Both the position numbers and the translations under genes were made by a program. Of a stretch of DNA of 64,000 nt, positions 10,801-26,280 are shown piece after piece (the stretch's first letter is position 1; every line of letters begins with the position of its first letter). A model generated the notes under the pieces. It saw only the letters and a program-made list of their open reading frames with translations, had not been told where the DNA came from and made no database searches. Where the stretch lies: NCBI GenBank assembly GCA_032358255.1, contig JAULBX010021853.1, positions 1 through 64,000 on the forward strand, given 5' to 3'. This DNA is from Heterotrichella gracilis. Lineage: Eukaryota > Sar > Xanthophyceae > Tribonematales > Xanthonemataceae.

Positions 10801-13292
10801 CTCTGAAGGCTGGGCACAGCCATCGCCGCGCGGGGTTCCATAAGAGCCACACCTGGGATTTAAGGGGGGATTGTGTGTCAGACAGCCGCTTTGAAAAGCG
10901 CACTTGTGGTAGGTGGCTGGCCCAAGGAAAACCCTGAAAACAGTGGCTGCAAGGGATTCAGGAGATCCCGGATCATGGCCTGCGCAGTGCCCCGAAGGCC
11001 AGGCACAGCCTTCGCCACGCAGGGATCCACGATAGCCACACCCGGGATTGCAAAAAATGCCCTGTCAGAATGCCTGGTCAGGGGTGTACGGCTGCAGGGT
11101 TGACAGCGTTTCTGACACGTCCTCACAAGCGCCGTCCCTGCAAATGCTATCCCCCCAGCATATTATCAGACACCATCTCACCAATTACTGCCTTCAGAGC
11201 CTGTAATAGTACAATTATATGGTCATTTTTCAACTCAAACGCTTTTTCCATCGATTGTCACCTGCGTGTCTGTCCCTGGGTTTGCAATGAACATGAGTGG
11301 ATCAAACGCCTCGTCAGCAGCCGCCTCTGCCAGAGTCACCAACGCTCGCCACCTGGCACCCATCTTGGCCAGCATCTCATCGGAGACAGTCTCATCCTCA
11401 ACAGTGGTACTCATGTCCAGGACGTCGTCTGCGACATGGATTTGTTTTTGTGCAGAGATTTTGCTGGAATTTGTGAAATTTTCGAACATTTCCAAGACCT
11501 TCTGCAGAGGGGAATATTATGTTATGGGGTCCCCACAATGGGCCAAAAAATGTAGTAAGAACCCCCTCAATAGTGGTGCTGATAACCAGGGTCTTCTCAG
11601 GATGTGGACAAGTTCATTAAGATGGAAGACAACAGTACATATTCTCCTATTTTAATGTATATGTACATGAAGATAACAGTAATTAAAGAGCAGCACTGAA
11701 GCAAGCTGCATGGAATGTGATGCTGAGGAATCAGACCCTAGTGTAGGGTGTACGTTCCCCTAGGCCCCACCTGTGAATGGCAGCATTTTCACAGAAAGGA
11801 ACACCTTCCCAGCAGGCCCCTTTGCCCCCCTCAAATCCAGCTCCAAATCATGCGCCTCCCCATCGCACAAAGGGAGTAGTCCTGTCATGGTTGTGCCTAA
11901 GAGGTCATCCGATGAGCCAATGTCTTGGTCCAATACCCTAAGGGTTAAGCGCTGTTTGGATGGGTCCCTGCACGGAGCATTTACAATGTTGATCCAAAAT
12001 GATTTTGGAACATACCGTACTAAAAAAGGCTCCCTTCTCGTGGCTTAAAGAACATGCTTTTATGTGGGACTCCACTCCCGAGGCCACCAACCCCATCTTT
12101 TTAATCCCTAAAGGTGACCGCAATAAAACCCTAGGCCCTAGCTGGTGACCACAGTGACGTGGTGGGCACCAGTAGGTGGAAAACCTACCTGGCCACCTTC
12201 ACGTGCACCCCCCCCCCTCTGCTTGGGAGTACCCTACTCTCTGTGGCCACCGACCGACCCATCAGGGGCCAAAAGCGCAGGTGCGGTTTGCTTTAGGGGT
12301 GGGGATGCTTACCTGACAAAATAGCAGCATTTCTTGGTCCCATGTGCGGTTGACGTCCTGGGAAACAGGCTGAGGGGCACGGATGAAGGGGAAGAGGGGC
12401 ACCCACCTTACAAATAGGAGTATTTCCTCATCCCACGTGGGATTTAGGTCCTGGGAGACAGGCGCAGTGCTCCCGCTGCTCTCTCCGACACTCACAACCA
12501 CGTACGGGTCCGATTTCCCCAGAAACTGCGGCACAAAGGGGGTGCAAATCCGTCACATTTTTAATCGCGATACAAATGTGCACAACCATGTAAGACTCCC
12601 TCCACAGGGGTACAAAAAACCGAGAGCCCGACATTCAAACAGTTGTTTAACGAGTTACACGCACTGCAGCAGCAGTGCCAAGCCCAGTAGCACAGACTTA
12701 TCAAGTATGATGCGACTCCATTCCCCACTCCTGACCAGATGCCCAGGGCCAGACTACAGAATAACAGGATAATGATTTTCGGAAAATAGCCTAGGTCAAC
12801 CTTGTCGGGCAACCTACATCGCTGGCGGGGAGGTTGCTTGCTCGTTTCACCACCACCCGCAGCAGGCCTGCAAAGCTGCTCCGAACGTAGTCCCTGCACA
12901 AGGGTTTTCTTGGAGTTAGGCCATTGCCCTAGGGCAAACCCTGGCTACAACAGGGTCTTATAGGCCAAGCACCGCAAGCAAGGGTTTACAGGGTTTTCTG
13001 AAGTAGGCACATTACCCCATGCAAAGGGAGTTGAGAGGTGTTAGCACGCTGCAGTATATTGGGGGACTAGGGTTTGAGGAGATAGGCACTTCCCCTACAC
13101 AAGGGTTTGACGTATTAGAGTTATCCACTTTTTAATCCCATTCCCCCCCTACCCTCCTCACCTGTCGACATACACGGTTTCCGTCCCATTGGCCGCCCGC
13201 TCCCGCACCCCCACCGCCTGTTTGGGCTCATTGTAGGACTCAAAAGCCGCCCCCGCCAGTACCGTGGCTGTTTTCAGATTGAATCCTGATGC
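7881..13292 (-). CDS. C2-domain class-3 lipase (plant C2-lipase type), 5' end not found
   Basis: Exons: 13292-13162, 12893-12818, 12525-12407, 11967-11771 (or 11793), 11501-11262, 10852-10700, 10335-10195, 9934-9768, 9153-8933, 8755-8583, 8323-8220, 7974-7881 (TGA). About 600 residues are visible. An AAFESYNEPK segment precedes a C2 domain (LLRVVVKRASNLPASD, GKSDPYVVVSV, LTLRVLDQDIGSSDD) expected to bind Ca2+ and membrane lipid. The lipase part has an AFRGTEQ segment, nucleophile elbow GHSLGG (Ser), a TRDIVTSVP Asp and a late MEHLEPNY His, completing a triad. Expected role: Ca2+-regulated acylester hydrolysis of membrane or storage glycerolipids. All junctions keep phase except C2 to linker: the better donor at 11770 breaks frame, while a GTGAAA donor about 22 nt earlier restores it. 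First exon(s), with any transit peptide, must lie in 13.3-15.4 kb but I could not define them. Confidence 0.88.
9235..9350 (-). pseudogene. Ghost copy of lipase exon 9153-8933 (5' part)
   Basis: It repeats the segment encoding VTMYNYGSPRVGNRVF almost base for base, with small deletions that break frame (for example in the AACCCTAG run). It lies about 195 bp upstream in the preceding intron. Confidence 0.8.
9446..9524 (-). pseudogene. Ghost copy 1 of the lipase nucleophile-elbow exon
   Basis: Reads LFVTGHSLCGGLATLCAYD on the minus strand and ends at a usable donor (CGCAG/GTGGGG). An inserted Cys disrupts GHSLGG, so a product using it would probably be inactive. One of two copies downstream of the accepted exon end at 9768. 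Confidence 0.8.
9594..9672 (-). pseudogene. Ghost copy 2 of the lipase nucleophile-elbow exon
   Basis: Reads VVVAGHSLGGALATLCAYEL on the minus strand, with the catalytic motif intact and a donor (CGCAG/GTGTGG) at the homologous position. It lacks the upstream half of the exon (VHSGFLQGYDSVR). It could be spliced only if a new acceptor is used, so it is either a decaying copy or a cryptic alternative exon. Confidence 0.8.
10500..10596 (-). pseudogene. Ghost copy of lipase exon 10852-10700 (3' part)
   Basis: Repeats 10680-10776, including the GTAAGG-like donor region. The coding reading is LNMIPTPFNAERVRTGAV, against LNMVPAPFNAERVRSGAV in the accepted exon. It lies in the next intron, about 180 bp away. 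Confidence 0.8.
10930..11045 (-). pseudogene. Ghost copy of lipase exon 10852-10700 (5' part)
   Basis: Reads GVAIVDPCVAKAVPGLRGTA on the minus strand with its own acceptor, against VWLLWNPARRWLCPAFRGTE in the accepted exon. It is about 185 bp upstream and more diverged. Together with the copy at 10500-10596, the exon is represented three times in 550 bp. Confidence 0.7.
12314..12372 (-). pseudogene. Ghost copy of the end of C2 exon 12525-12407
   Basis: Reads PVSQDVNRTWDQEMLLF, against PVSQDLNPTWDEEILLF in the accepted exon, and is followed by a GTAAGC donor. It lies about 95 bp downstream in the intron. The Ca2+-loop proximal residues are kept. Confidence 0.75.
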
Positions 13293-13449
13293 CTGGAGGA
13301 TGGTGAGGGTGGCGATGGTGGTGGCGGTGGGGGTGGGGATGGCGTTGGTGGGGGCCGCAGGGGCGGGGCTGTGGGAAGGGGGGGACACGGGTGTGGACTG
13401 AGTGGGGCCAATGTGGGGCAGGTTTTGGGTTTTGGGGTGCGGGTTGTGG

Positions 13450-13560
13450 GGTGCAATTGTCCTAAGGTGAGGAATGTGGTAGGGTTGCTTCCAGAGGCCT
13501 GGAGGGTGGTGAGGGTGGAGATGGTGGTGGCGGTGGGTGGGGAGGACGGCGGGAGCATTG
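13450..13560 (-). pseudogene. Ghost copy of lipase exon 13292-13162 (5' part)
   Basis: Repeats the acceptor region and the first codons (TTLQASGSNPTT against TILQASGFNLKT), then diverges. It lies about 205 bp upstream. Confidence 0.6.
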
Positions 13561-13656
13561 TCGTTGGAGGAGGTTTGTGTTCAGTCCTGGGTGCTGGTGT
13601 GTGGATAGTATAGGGGCAGGGCTTTGATGGAGGCTACAAAGCCCAGCCATGTGCGT

Positions 13657-13694
13657 TAGGGTTGAGGGTTGAGGGTTTAGGGTTTAGGGTTTAG
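13657..13694. repeat. Interstitial telomere-like TTTAGGG block
   Basis: Five consecutive GGGTTGA/GGGTTTA units in TG-rich orientation on the plus strand, within the 5' part of the lipase locus. Confidence 0.85.
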
Positions 13695-13699
13695 CGTGG

Positions 13700-15540
13700 T
13701 GCCAAAGGGTAAAAGCTAGAGCCGCGCAACGAGTCTATAACACGGTGTGAGCCAATGCCCTATGCCTGCACCCACCCACACAACGCAGGTGGGGTGTCCG
13801 CCAAACTCTGTCCCATATACGCCTAGCTAGGGTGTCACCTTGGGTCCGCTGAGGCCGCTGCTCGGACGCGTATCGAGCATCCCAAAGCAGGTTGAACCAC
13901 CCGCACTTTGAGATTGAGACGATCAGGACCGTGGTGGAGGTTTGGTAGGTGTGTGGAGGTGGGTTGTCGCCGGGGTGCCCGGCAGTGGTGGCTCTGCAGC
14001 GTGTAGGGTTTCAGGGCTTAGTATTTGGGGTATTAGGGTTTGGCGAGAGGTGGGTAGCCTTGGGGTGATGGTGCTGCAGCCACCAGAGTGTCAAGGCTTC
14101 ATCAGCATTTCAGAGTATAGGGTGTAGGGATTGGCCAGAACATAAGGGCTTTGGCAGAGGAGTGCCCAGCAGGAATGAGGGGTCAAATGGAATATCCCTC
14201 GCAAGATGACGTAACAGGCGCAACACCAATGGGAACGGTTCTGGGCGTGAAAAAAAATCTGTGGCCCGTTGCTAATAAAAACATATGCTCAGTACACGGT
14301 CTGCGGCCGGGTTAGTGGGTTGCGTTGCGAAGCATGCGCGAAGCCTTTGTCATATGCATGCATGCCAACACCACCCTCCCCACTAGTCAAGTATTTCACC
14401 CCACCTTATACAGACTCCTTTCTCCAATACTGGCGGCGGTAGCGAGTACCTTGGGGCGCTCTCCCAGCCCCGTACCACCACCCACCACACCCTCCATAGG
14501 ACCAACCAAATTGGTACCCTGTGAAGTATAGCAAGCTGGACTAGCGGGGAAAGTATGTTTCTGGTTTCAGGTAGTGAGGGATGCGTGACTTAACGCCTCG
14601 ACTTGGACAGGAGGCAGACCCTTTCACGTGCACTCAGAGGTTCGAGAGTGAAGTGAGCAAGGACACCCACATGACTCCACACTCCGGTGCAACAAAGATA
14701 GGAATTGCGGTAGTCATACCCAACGCCAGAGTCAACACACGTTCCTAGTGGCCTACGCCTTGTTAAGAGCTGGCTGAACTCTATGTTGTGGACTCATTCC
14801 TGGGTCGATCTAGGGGTGCAGGTAACCCTACTCAAAACCCTATAACCTACAGTTGCAACGTTTCTCACCGCGCCTCAACACTGTCACCCCACACCCCTGC
14901 AACAAGAAGCTAAAAGGAGACAGGGGGACACGCAGCTTCTCCTTCTTTTGTTACTTTCTCTCTTTCGTTGATGCTCAATTAAGACAACTAATTTCAGGAC
15001 CGGCCTAGCTGTACTGGCTGCCATGGCCAACTCTCACAGATTCATGGCACATCACCCCGTGGCAAGCACTGCAGCAAGCACTGCCCACTCAATCAAAGCC
15101 CAGTATCTAGTATCAAGCCAGTCCACGCCCCGCGGGCCTTTCCTAGCTTACACTACTTCCATGTGGCATCACCATGTGGCCACCCCACACAGTGTTCAAC
15201 AAGTTGTTTGATTCAACAATCAATTAAAACGTTCGGAAGCTGTCAAAATACGCCCTGATTCTCCTTCCTGCTGCTGCGATTTCACATTTACCAGAAGGAA
15301 GATGCCAGCCCCGGGGGTCAGCCCATCACAGGCACAATGCTATGCCCACCGCGTCAAATATCGGCCATTTGGGGCGCCACGTGCACCTGGCACAATTGTC
15401 TTATTCCTCCCGGGAAGGGCCCTCACACGCCACAAGGCAAGCAACCACATCCAAGACTGCAATGTCCTAGATTTGCAATCCGGGCTAGCTGCTATGCATT
15501 ATTCTCCTATCCTTATTCTCCAGTTTTCCGAGACGCCGAC
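13700..15540. other. Upstream region of the lipase gene, no definable exon
   Basis: This must hold the promoter and missing 5' exon(s) of the lipase, and the 3' flank of the Ste20 kinase. I see no open frame with convincing codon pattern or domain. Confidence 0.45.
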
Positions 15541-15543
15541 CCC

Positions 15544-21370
<5,827 letters not shown>

Positions 21371-21379
21371 AGCGGTCCA

Positions 21380-22690
21380 CCAGCACCCCCACGTGGTTGA
21401 TCTCTGATGGAGCTGGGGCTAGGTGGCTTACGTGCCACCCCTAGGTTGAGAAGCGCACGGGATGTTTCCAGAGGTGTGGTGATGCTAACCCTCTTAAGGT
21501 GGGATCGTGCAAGTGCTGAAGTGGGTTAACGGGAACAATGACTACCCAAGTGCATGCCCACCGCTGCAAAGCTGTGGTGACCGTACAAGACGTGGTTTGA
21601 AAGCAGCAGTGCTGCTTAGCGCCATATATAATAGCGAGGGTGACTGCAAACGTTTCAGAGGGTGTCGGGTCAGTCCTGCATATATGCATACTTTATTCGA
21701 CCAGTTCAGCTCTCAATCCCAACCGCAACTGGACGCAGGTTATGAGCAAGCCACCCAGTGTCGAAGGTTGTGAGGGGTTGTAAACTATGCACTGGGTGCA
21801 TGCTAAAGTAGTGGCTTGGCTCAAATAGTGTGGGCTCCGAGGAAGTCGAGGGTATCTTACCAGGGTAAACTCCCTGCCAGTAGGGTTTTGGTGTAGGGTT
21901 TGATACCCTGCCAAGCATGCTGCAACTGTGTTAACACAACTGAAGTCCAAAATTTGAACTGTAAAGAGGATCCCAGCTACCAAATTCCATGATGGCAATG
22001 CACACGTGGCACAGTACGGGTTATTAGCTCGTTGTATGTGCCATGTGCGAAAGTTTCTTGGGCATGTCGCTTGAACACTGCTGCGTTTTCATTGGGCACC
22101 ACAAATGCACGAAAAACAAGCAAAAGGGAATAGTGGGATCATCCAGGATGAACAGCTTTTGTTTGCACCCATCCACCTAGCTGGCTGATACCATGTTAGG
22201 GACAATCGCTATAATATTCTCAAATGGATAAGAAAAGGAAATAAATGCAAATAAAAGCAAAGGTGTGCATAAGGCGGCATAGAAATTACGCATAGCCCCA
22301 ACCCCCAAAAAAAAAACCGGAAAGCCATTGCGGAGGGGGAAAGCTCAGGAGAAGGGGAAGTGGCAGCAGGACGCATGCGAGGGTACCACATGGCAAGGAA
22401 TGGAGGGAAAACTACTGGTGGGTGAAAGAAATACAAACCACCAGCACCGCTACAATCCAAGCCATTGAAGTATCCAAGTAGGCTGAGTGCACCTGATTCC
22501 AGCGCACGACAGACAGCAAGTCCTCTGCCATTGCCTTGCAGTGGCACTGCTGTCATCCAGGGATATGTAGGATGCGAGCAGGCTGCCGGGTGTCCATCCA
22601 CATGCCCAGGGCAAACCCACTGCAACAGGGGACATACTCTAAAAGCAAAGTGCTGGCATAATGCCAAGCAAGGTGCACCGTTACTGAAAA
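21380..22690. other. Spacer between Ste20 kinase and BTB gene
   Basis: This should hold the kinase promoter on the left. On the minus strand the stretch 22450-22667 stays open in two frames, but neither reading shows a domain I can name; it may contain the last exon(s) of the BTB gene. An A-rich tract lies at 22304-22316. Confidence 0.45.
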
Positions 22691-23173
22691 TGACTGGCTA
22701 TTTATATGAATTCAAGCAATGCGGCAAGCAATGCAGCATGTACACACAGTCAAGATCAGTTGCTTAGCAACTGTACAGACCTGACTCTTCCCCGCTCTGA
22801 TGCGCTTGAGGGGTTTCCATTAGCAACTGCACACACATTGAATTGGATCAGATGCAACCCAGGCCTGCAATTGCAATCGGTTTTGCCCCGCAGGATACCT
22901 GACACTGGATCCTCAGGGCATGGCGCAGACGCCAATGCAGTAATTGCACTCTGATGGTCTGTGGATGCGTTAAATGGTGGTGCAGCAAATTGTGACTTTA
23001 GTGGCCACTTTGTGGATCCAATGTCCACAAGCTCCCATGGGCAGCAGCGGCGCATCAATACAAAGGTGCATGGTTCCAAATCAAGACAACATATACCGCA
23101 TGCATGTTGCAGCTTTGCACTTAATAAAGTCACTGTGACAGAAATGAACATACTTCCCCCTCACAGACTTTTC

Positions 23174-23216
23174 TATGGTATGGTATGGTATGGTATGGTA
23201 TGGTATGGTATGGTAG
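23174..23216. repeat. TATGG pentanucleotide microsatellite
   Basis: Eight near-perfect TATGG units in an intron or 3' part of the BTB locus. Confidence 0.95.
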
Positions 23217-23276
23217 GGCACAAAATAAAAAGCCTGGGATGTAGGCCAAGCTAGCGCTAGGGCCACATGGGCTGAC

Positions 23277-24847
23277 CTGATCCAGCAGGATCTCAGGAAT
23301 GCGCAAGATCAACAAGTGGTATAAACAGGACCAAGTTGGTTGGCAACGCATGAGCAAAATGGTCGCTGCATTTGGCTGAATGTTGTAAATACAGTGCAAC
23401 CAACGCCATACAAGCTGTACTTCCCAACAATTGCTACATGTGTTGCACATGCACAACAAGTCTGCATTGAGCCTGTATCACACCTTGATTCCCTGCAGAG
23501 GCAGCAACTGTAGCTCACGAGACAGCACCGCATCTTCCAGCACCGCATCCAGCTGCTTGAAATGCCCGAGGAGGAATTTTTTGCACAATTTCGCCACCTT
23601 CTCCATTTCCTCGTAATGCGCCAATTTCTCAGCAATGACAACCACTGTGCTGCATGTCTCCATTGACAGGTCCTACACAGCAAGCCCATTGCAACGTTGG
23701 TGTCATTTGAGGCTGCCTAAGCTGTATCAATCCAAATTTGAGGGTGAGGTCGCAAGGATAGACGTTATCATGGACCAGTACCAGGTACTTCATGGGCTTT
23801 CTTGCAGCGTACAATACCAAGATGCTCAAGAGCAACCCTTGCAAGAGACGTATATAGAGCTGGCTGGCAGTGACTTGCAAGTCATTGCCAGCCAGCCCAA
23901 TGATAAAATAGGTCCCTTGCAAGGGTGAAATATGTGAAAGATAGACATGCATGGTGTGTGGCCAGTGTATGTGGAAGCATTGCTTTGGAACATGCATGTA
24001 ACTGGATACTATTAGATGTAACTGGTCATGGATAATTTATTCACGTGGACAGCTCCAATTTTGAGCTACTGCTGTTGTCAAGCAACATGCTGAATAAGAC
24101 AGTGGCAAACATGGAGACCCATACCAGCTTCATGATTGCCTTCAAAGCTGCCTTGACACAGACATCCACCTCATACTTGTCGGCACACCCTGCAATGGCC
24201 ACCAGTTTGTGGACACCTGCAAACCACACGGGTGCAGCACCAGCCCTTGAGTTGCATGGCTACGCACTACTCAATTGAAGCCGTAACTGCAAGGTGTCAT
24301 TCCAATCTTGTGTCACCAGTGCCCGATGCGTCTGCTTTGACAATCCCAGACCTACTAGGTGTCGGCAGTACTCACTTTGACAGTCTGCCTCCTCCAGGGA
24401 TCCTTTGTACATTGCAAAAATGACAGTCTTGAGCACTTGTGCCTCTTCCTCATCTTCCACTGTTGTCTGCAAGACTTTGACTTCTGCGCCCTCTGCCACC
24501 CAGTTCTCTATCCTGGTTCTGCGTACAGGGCAGGCTTATTAGTTGCGCACCTACTTGATTGCATAAGCTTACAGCAGTACAGCCAGACTAGCAGAATCTT
24601 GTGTAGCTACAATTCAACTGAATCGTACTTGAAGTAGCCTGAACGTGATCCCAGAACGACTTTTGTGGCTCCTATGGAGAGGAGGGTAAAGGGCAGTGTG
24701 ACACTGTTGTTGTCTGCTGCAGCAGGGGTATCACTGTTGTCTGCAAGGCTGGCAGCTTTCCGTTTTCTTGACCCATCAGGTTGCACCAGCGCCAGCGTCA
24801 CATCTACATATTGTGGGTTGTCCAGGAAGTGGCTGAAGTCCTTTATA
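23277..24847 (-). CDS. BTB/POZ-BACK domain protein (both ends incomplete)
   Basis: Phase-consistent exons: 24847-24629, 24518-24376, 24216-24125, 23672-23484, and possibly a 15-nt micro-exon 23291-23277 (ILLDQ). The BTB fold runs VDVTLAL, LPFTLLSIGATKVVLGSRSGYF, NWVAEGAEVKVLQ, DEEEAQVLKTVIFAMYKGSL, ADKYEVDVCVKAALKAIMK. A BACK-like helical region follows (VVVIAEKLAHYEEMEKVAKL). Such proteins usually act as substrate adaptors for Cullin-3 ubiquitin ligases; partner and target cannot be read here. An insertion of KRKAASLADNSD type with many Ala/Asp lies within the BTB. The first exon begins in phase 2, so an upstream exon exists but was not found. An open stretch at 22756-23070 (ELVDIGSTKWPLKSQF) may belong to the C-terminus. 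Confidence 0.75.
23859..23896. repeat. 38-bp near-perfect palindrome
   Basis: GCTGGCTGGCAGTGACTTG is followed directly by its reverse complement with one mismatch. Copies of CCCTTGCAAG flank it at about 23836 and 23913. It lies in a BTB-gene intron and could form a hairpin or be the relic of a small inverted-repeat element. Confidence 0.85.
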
Positions 24848-24949
24848 CTGACACAAGAGAATCTCACAGCCGCTGCCACACTTGGTCTTTGCCACTGGCC
24901 GTTGTAGGGTAGAGTACACACGCAGGACAACTTGACTACTCGCACAGTA

Positions 24950-25440
24950 ACGTTAACGCTATGGCCATAATGTCATGCAGGCAGTGCCGCAAAAAGCACT
25001 GGTCACTGGGTCACTATGCCGCTGTTAGAAGCCTCCGGTCAACTTCCTGCCACTTCCTGCCACGATGCATCCCCATGGGGATGTAAAACGACAAAGTTTG
25101 GGGCATGCTATTAAATTTGTTACAAAACAAATTTCATTTGCAAGGCCACTAAGTGGATGTCCATTGTTAGTGTGACAGATTCGTGAACAGGTTGATGATG
25201 TAGGGTCTTTCTAAAGCAGTGCAAAATGCCATGGAGCTAGCAGCTGCATGGCTTCCAATGCATGATAAAATATCAATGCGTTGGAAGCCATTGCATGATT
25301 ATAATTATAATGCAATCATTATGATTGCCCTGGGGGTTTCCAATCTGAGGCAATAGGGCCACGAGGGCCACGCAATGTTTGGACCAGGTCAGTGTATCAA
25401 TAATCACACCGTTGCCCACTCGATTCGAATATATTACATG
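24950..25440. other. Region upstream of the BTB gene
   Basis: No recognisable gene. It contains imperfect inverted segments around TTGGAAGCCATTGCATG (25250-25300). It should include missing 5' BTB exon(s) or promoter. Confidence 0.4.
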
Positions 25441-25454
25441 ACATACAGAGTCAC

Positions 25455-26280
25455 AGAGCCCCTTCACCTCGGTCCATACTCGTGTGTTGCAATTGTTAAC
25501 AACGCCTCCCCACCCAAGAGCACCTGCTCCTGTTGCTGCTCGCACTGTGCACTTAGTTCTCCACTTTCCCGGAAACAACTGTAACAGTTGCCATACACTA
25601 CTTTTACACAGGACCTGGTGGTCCACCTTAAAAAAAATGATATAGTTCAGTCTGAGTACAATGCACGCCATATAAGTACATTGCCACATGGCCCACTCGG
25701 AGAGCTCGTATCCGATACCACATACAGGCCGCTCCCCTCCCCTCCACCACCCTCCCCACCCAACAGCGCTCCCCAACCTGCTCCTGTAGCAGGCTGCCAG
25801 AGCATTCCCCGCCCCCCCCTTTCTGTGGCTGACTAGTGTGCATGGTGGACCTTGATGAAATGATATGCTCTGACCCGATACAGTCCATGACACCAGCATA
25901 TTGCACTTGTACACAGGGCACACGGCCAAGCTGCCCGCCCCCCCTTCACCCCCCACCCCACCCAACAAAGCCTCATCAACCTGGTCCTGTTCCCGGTGCT
26001 GCGGGCACACTGTCTTCTTGGCTTGTGTTGCTGTTTTCAATGATGAAAGACCATGTAGGTACATGACGGTATGCAATTCAGTGAATGAGAACTCGCTGTC
26101 ACACAGGCAGCCCGCTCCCCTCCCCTCCACCCCCCTCCCCAACCAATAATGCCTCCTAAAGCTGGTCCTGTTCCTGTTGCTGTTGAAATGTCATTTTCTC
26201 TTTGGCTGCTTGCTGTTTTAATCAGAGGAAGACCATGCAGTACATGACTGGTATGCAATTAAGTGTACGGTAAGCCACTG
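25455..26280 (-). repeat. Array of about four degenerate ~185-bp copies of the YkvA-gene 3' end
   Basis: Blocks with GCTCCCCTCCCC..CCCCACCCAACA followed by CTGGTCCTG occur at about 25726, 25922, 26106 and, inside the true last exon, 26288; a weaker block is near 25500. Spacing is 182-196 bp. A second landmark, GTACATGAC..GTATGCAATT, recurs at 26058 and 26240. Each block matches the coding strand for QEQDQLEEALLGG plus the stop region. The 289-codon minus-strand frame across the array is a by-product of the repeats. Confidence 0.8.

Noticed and set aside
25273-26142. 289-codon minus-strand frame, the longest uninterrupted in its region
   Set aside because: It runs across the degenerate ~185-bp array of YkvA-gene 3' ends; its repeated internal segments and Gly/Val/Cys-rich composition are by-products of the repeat.
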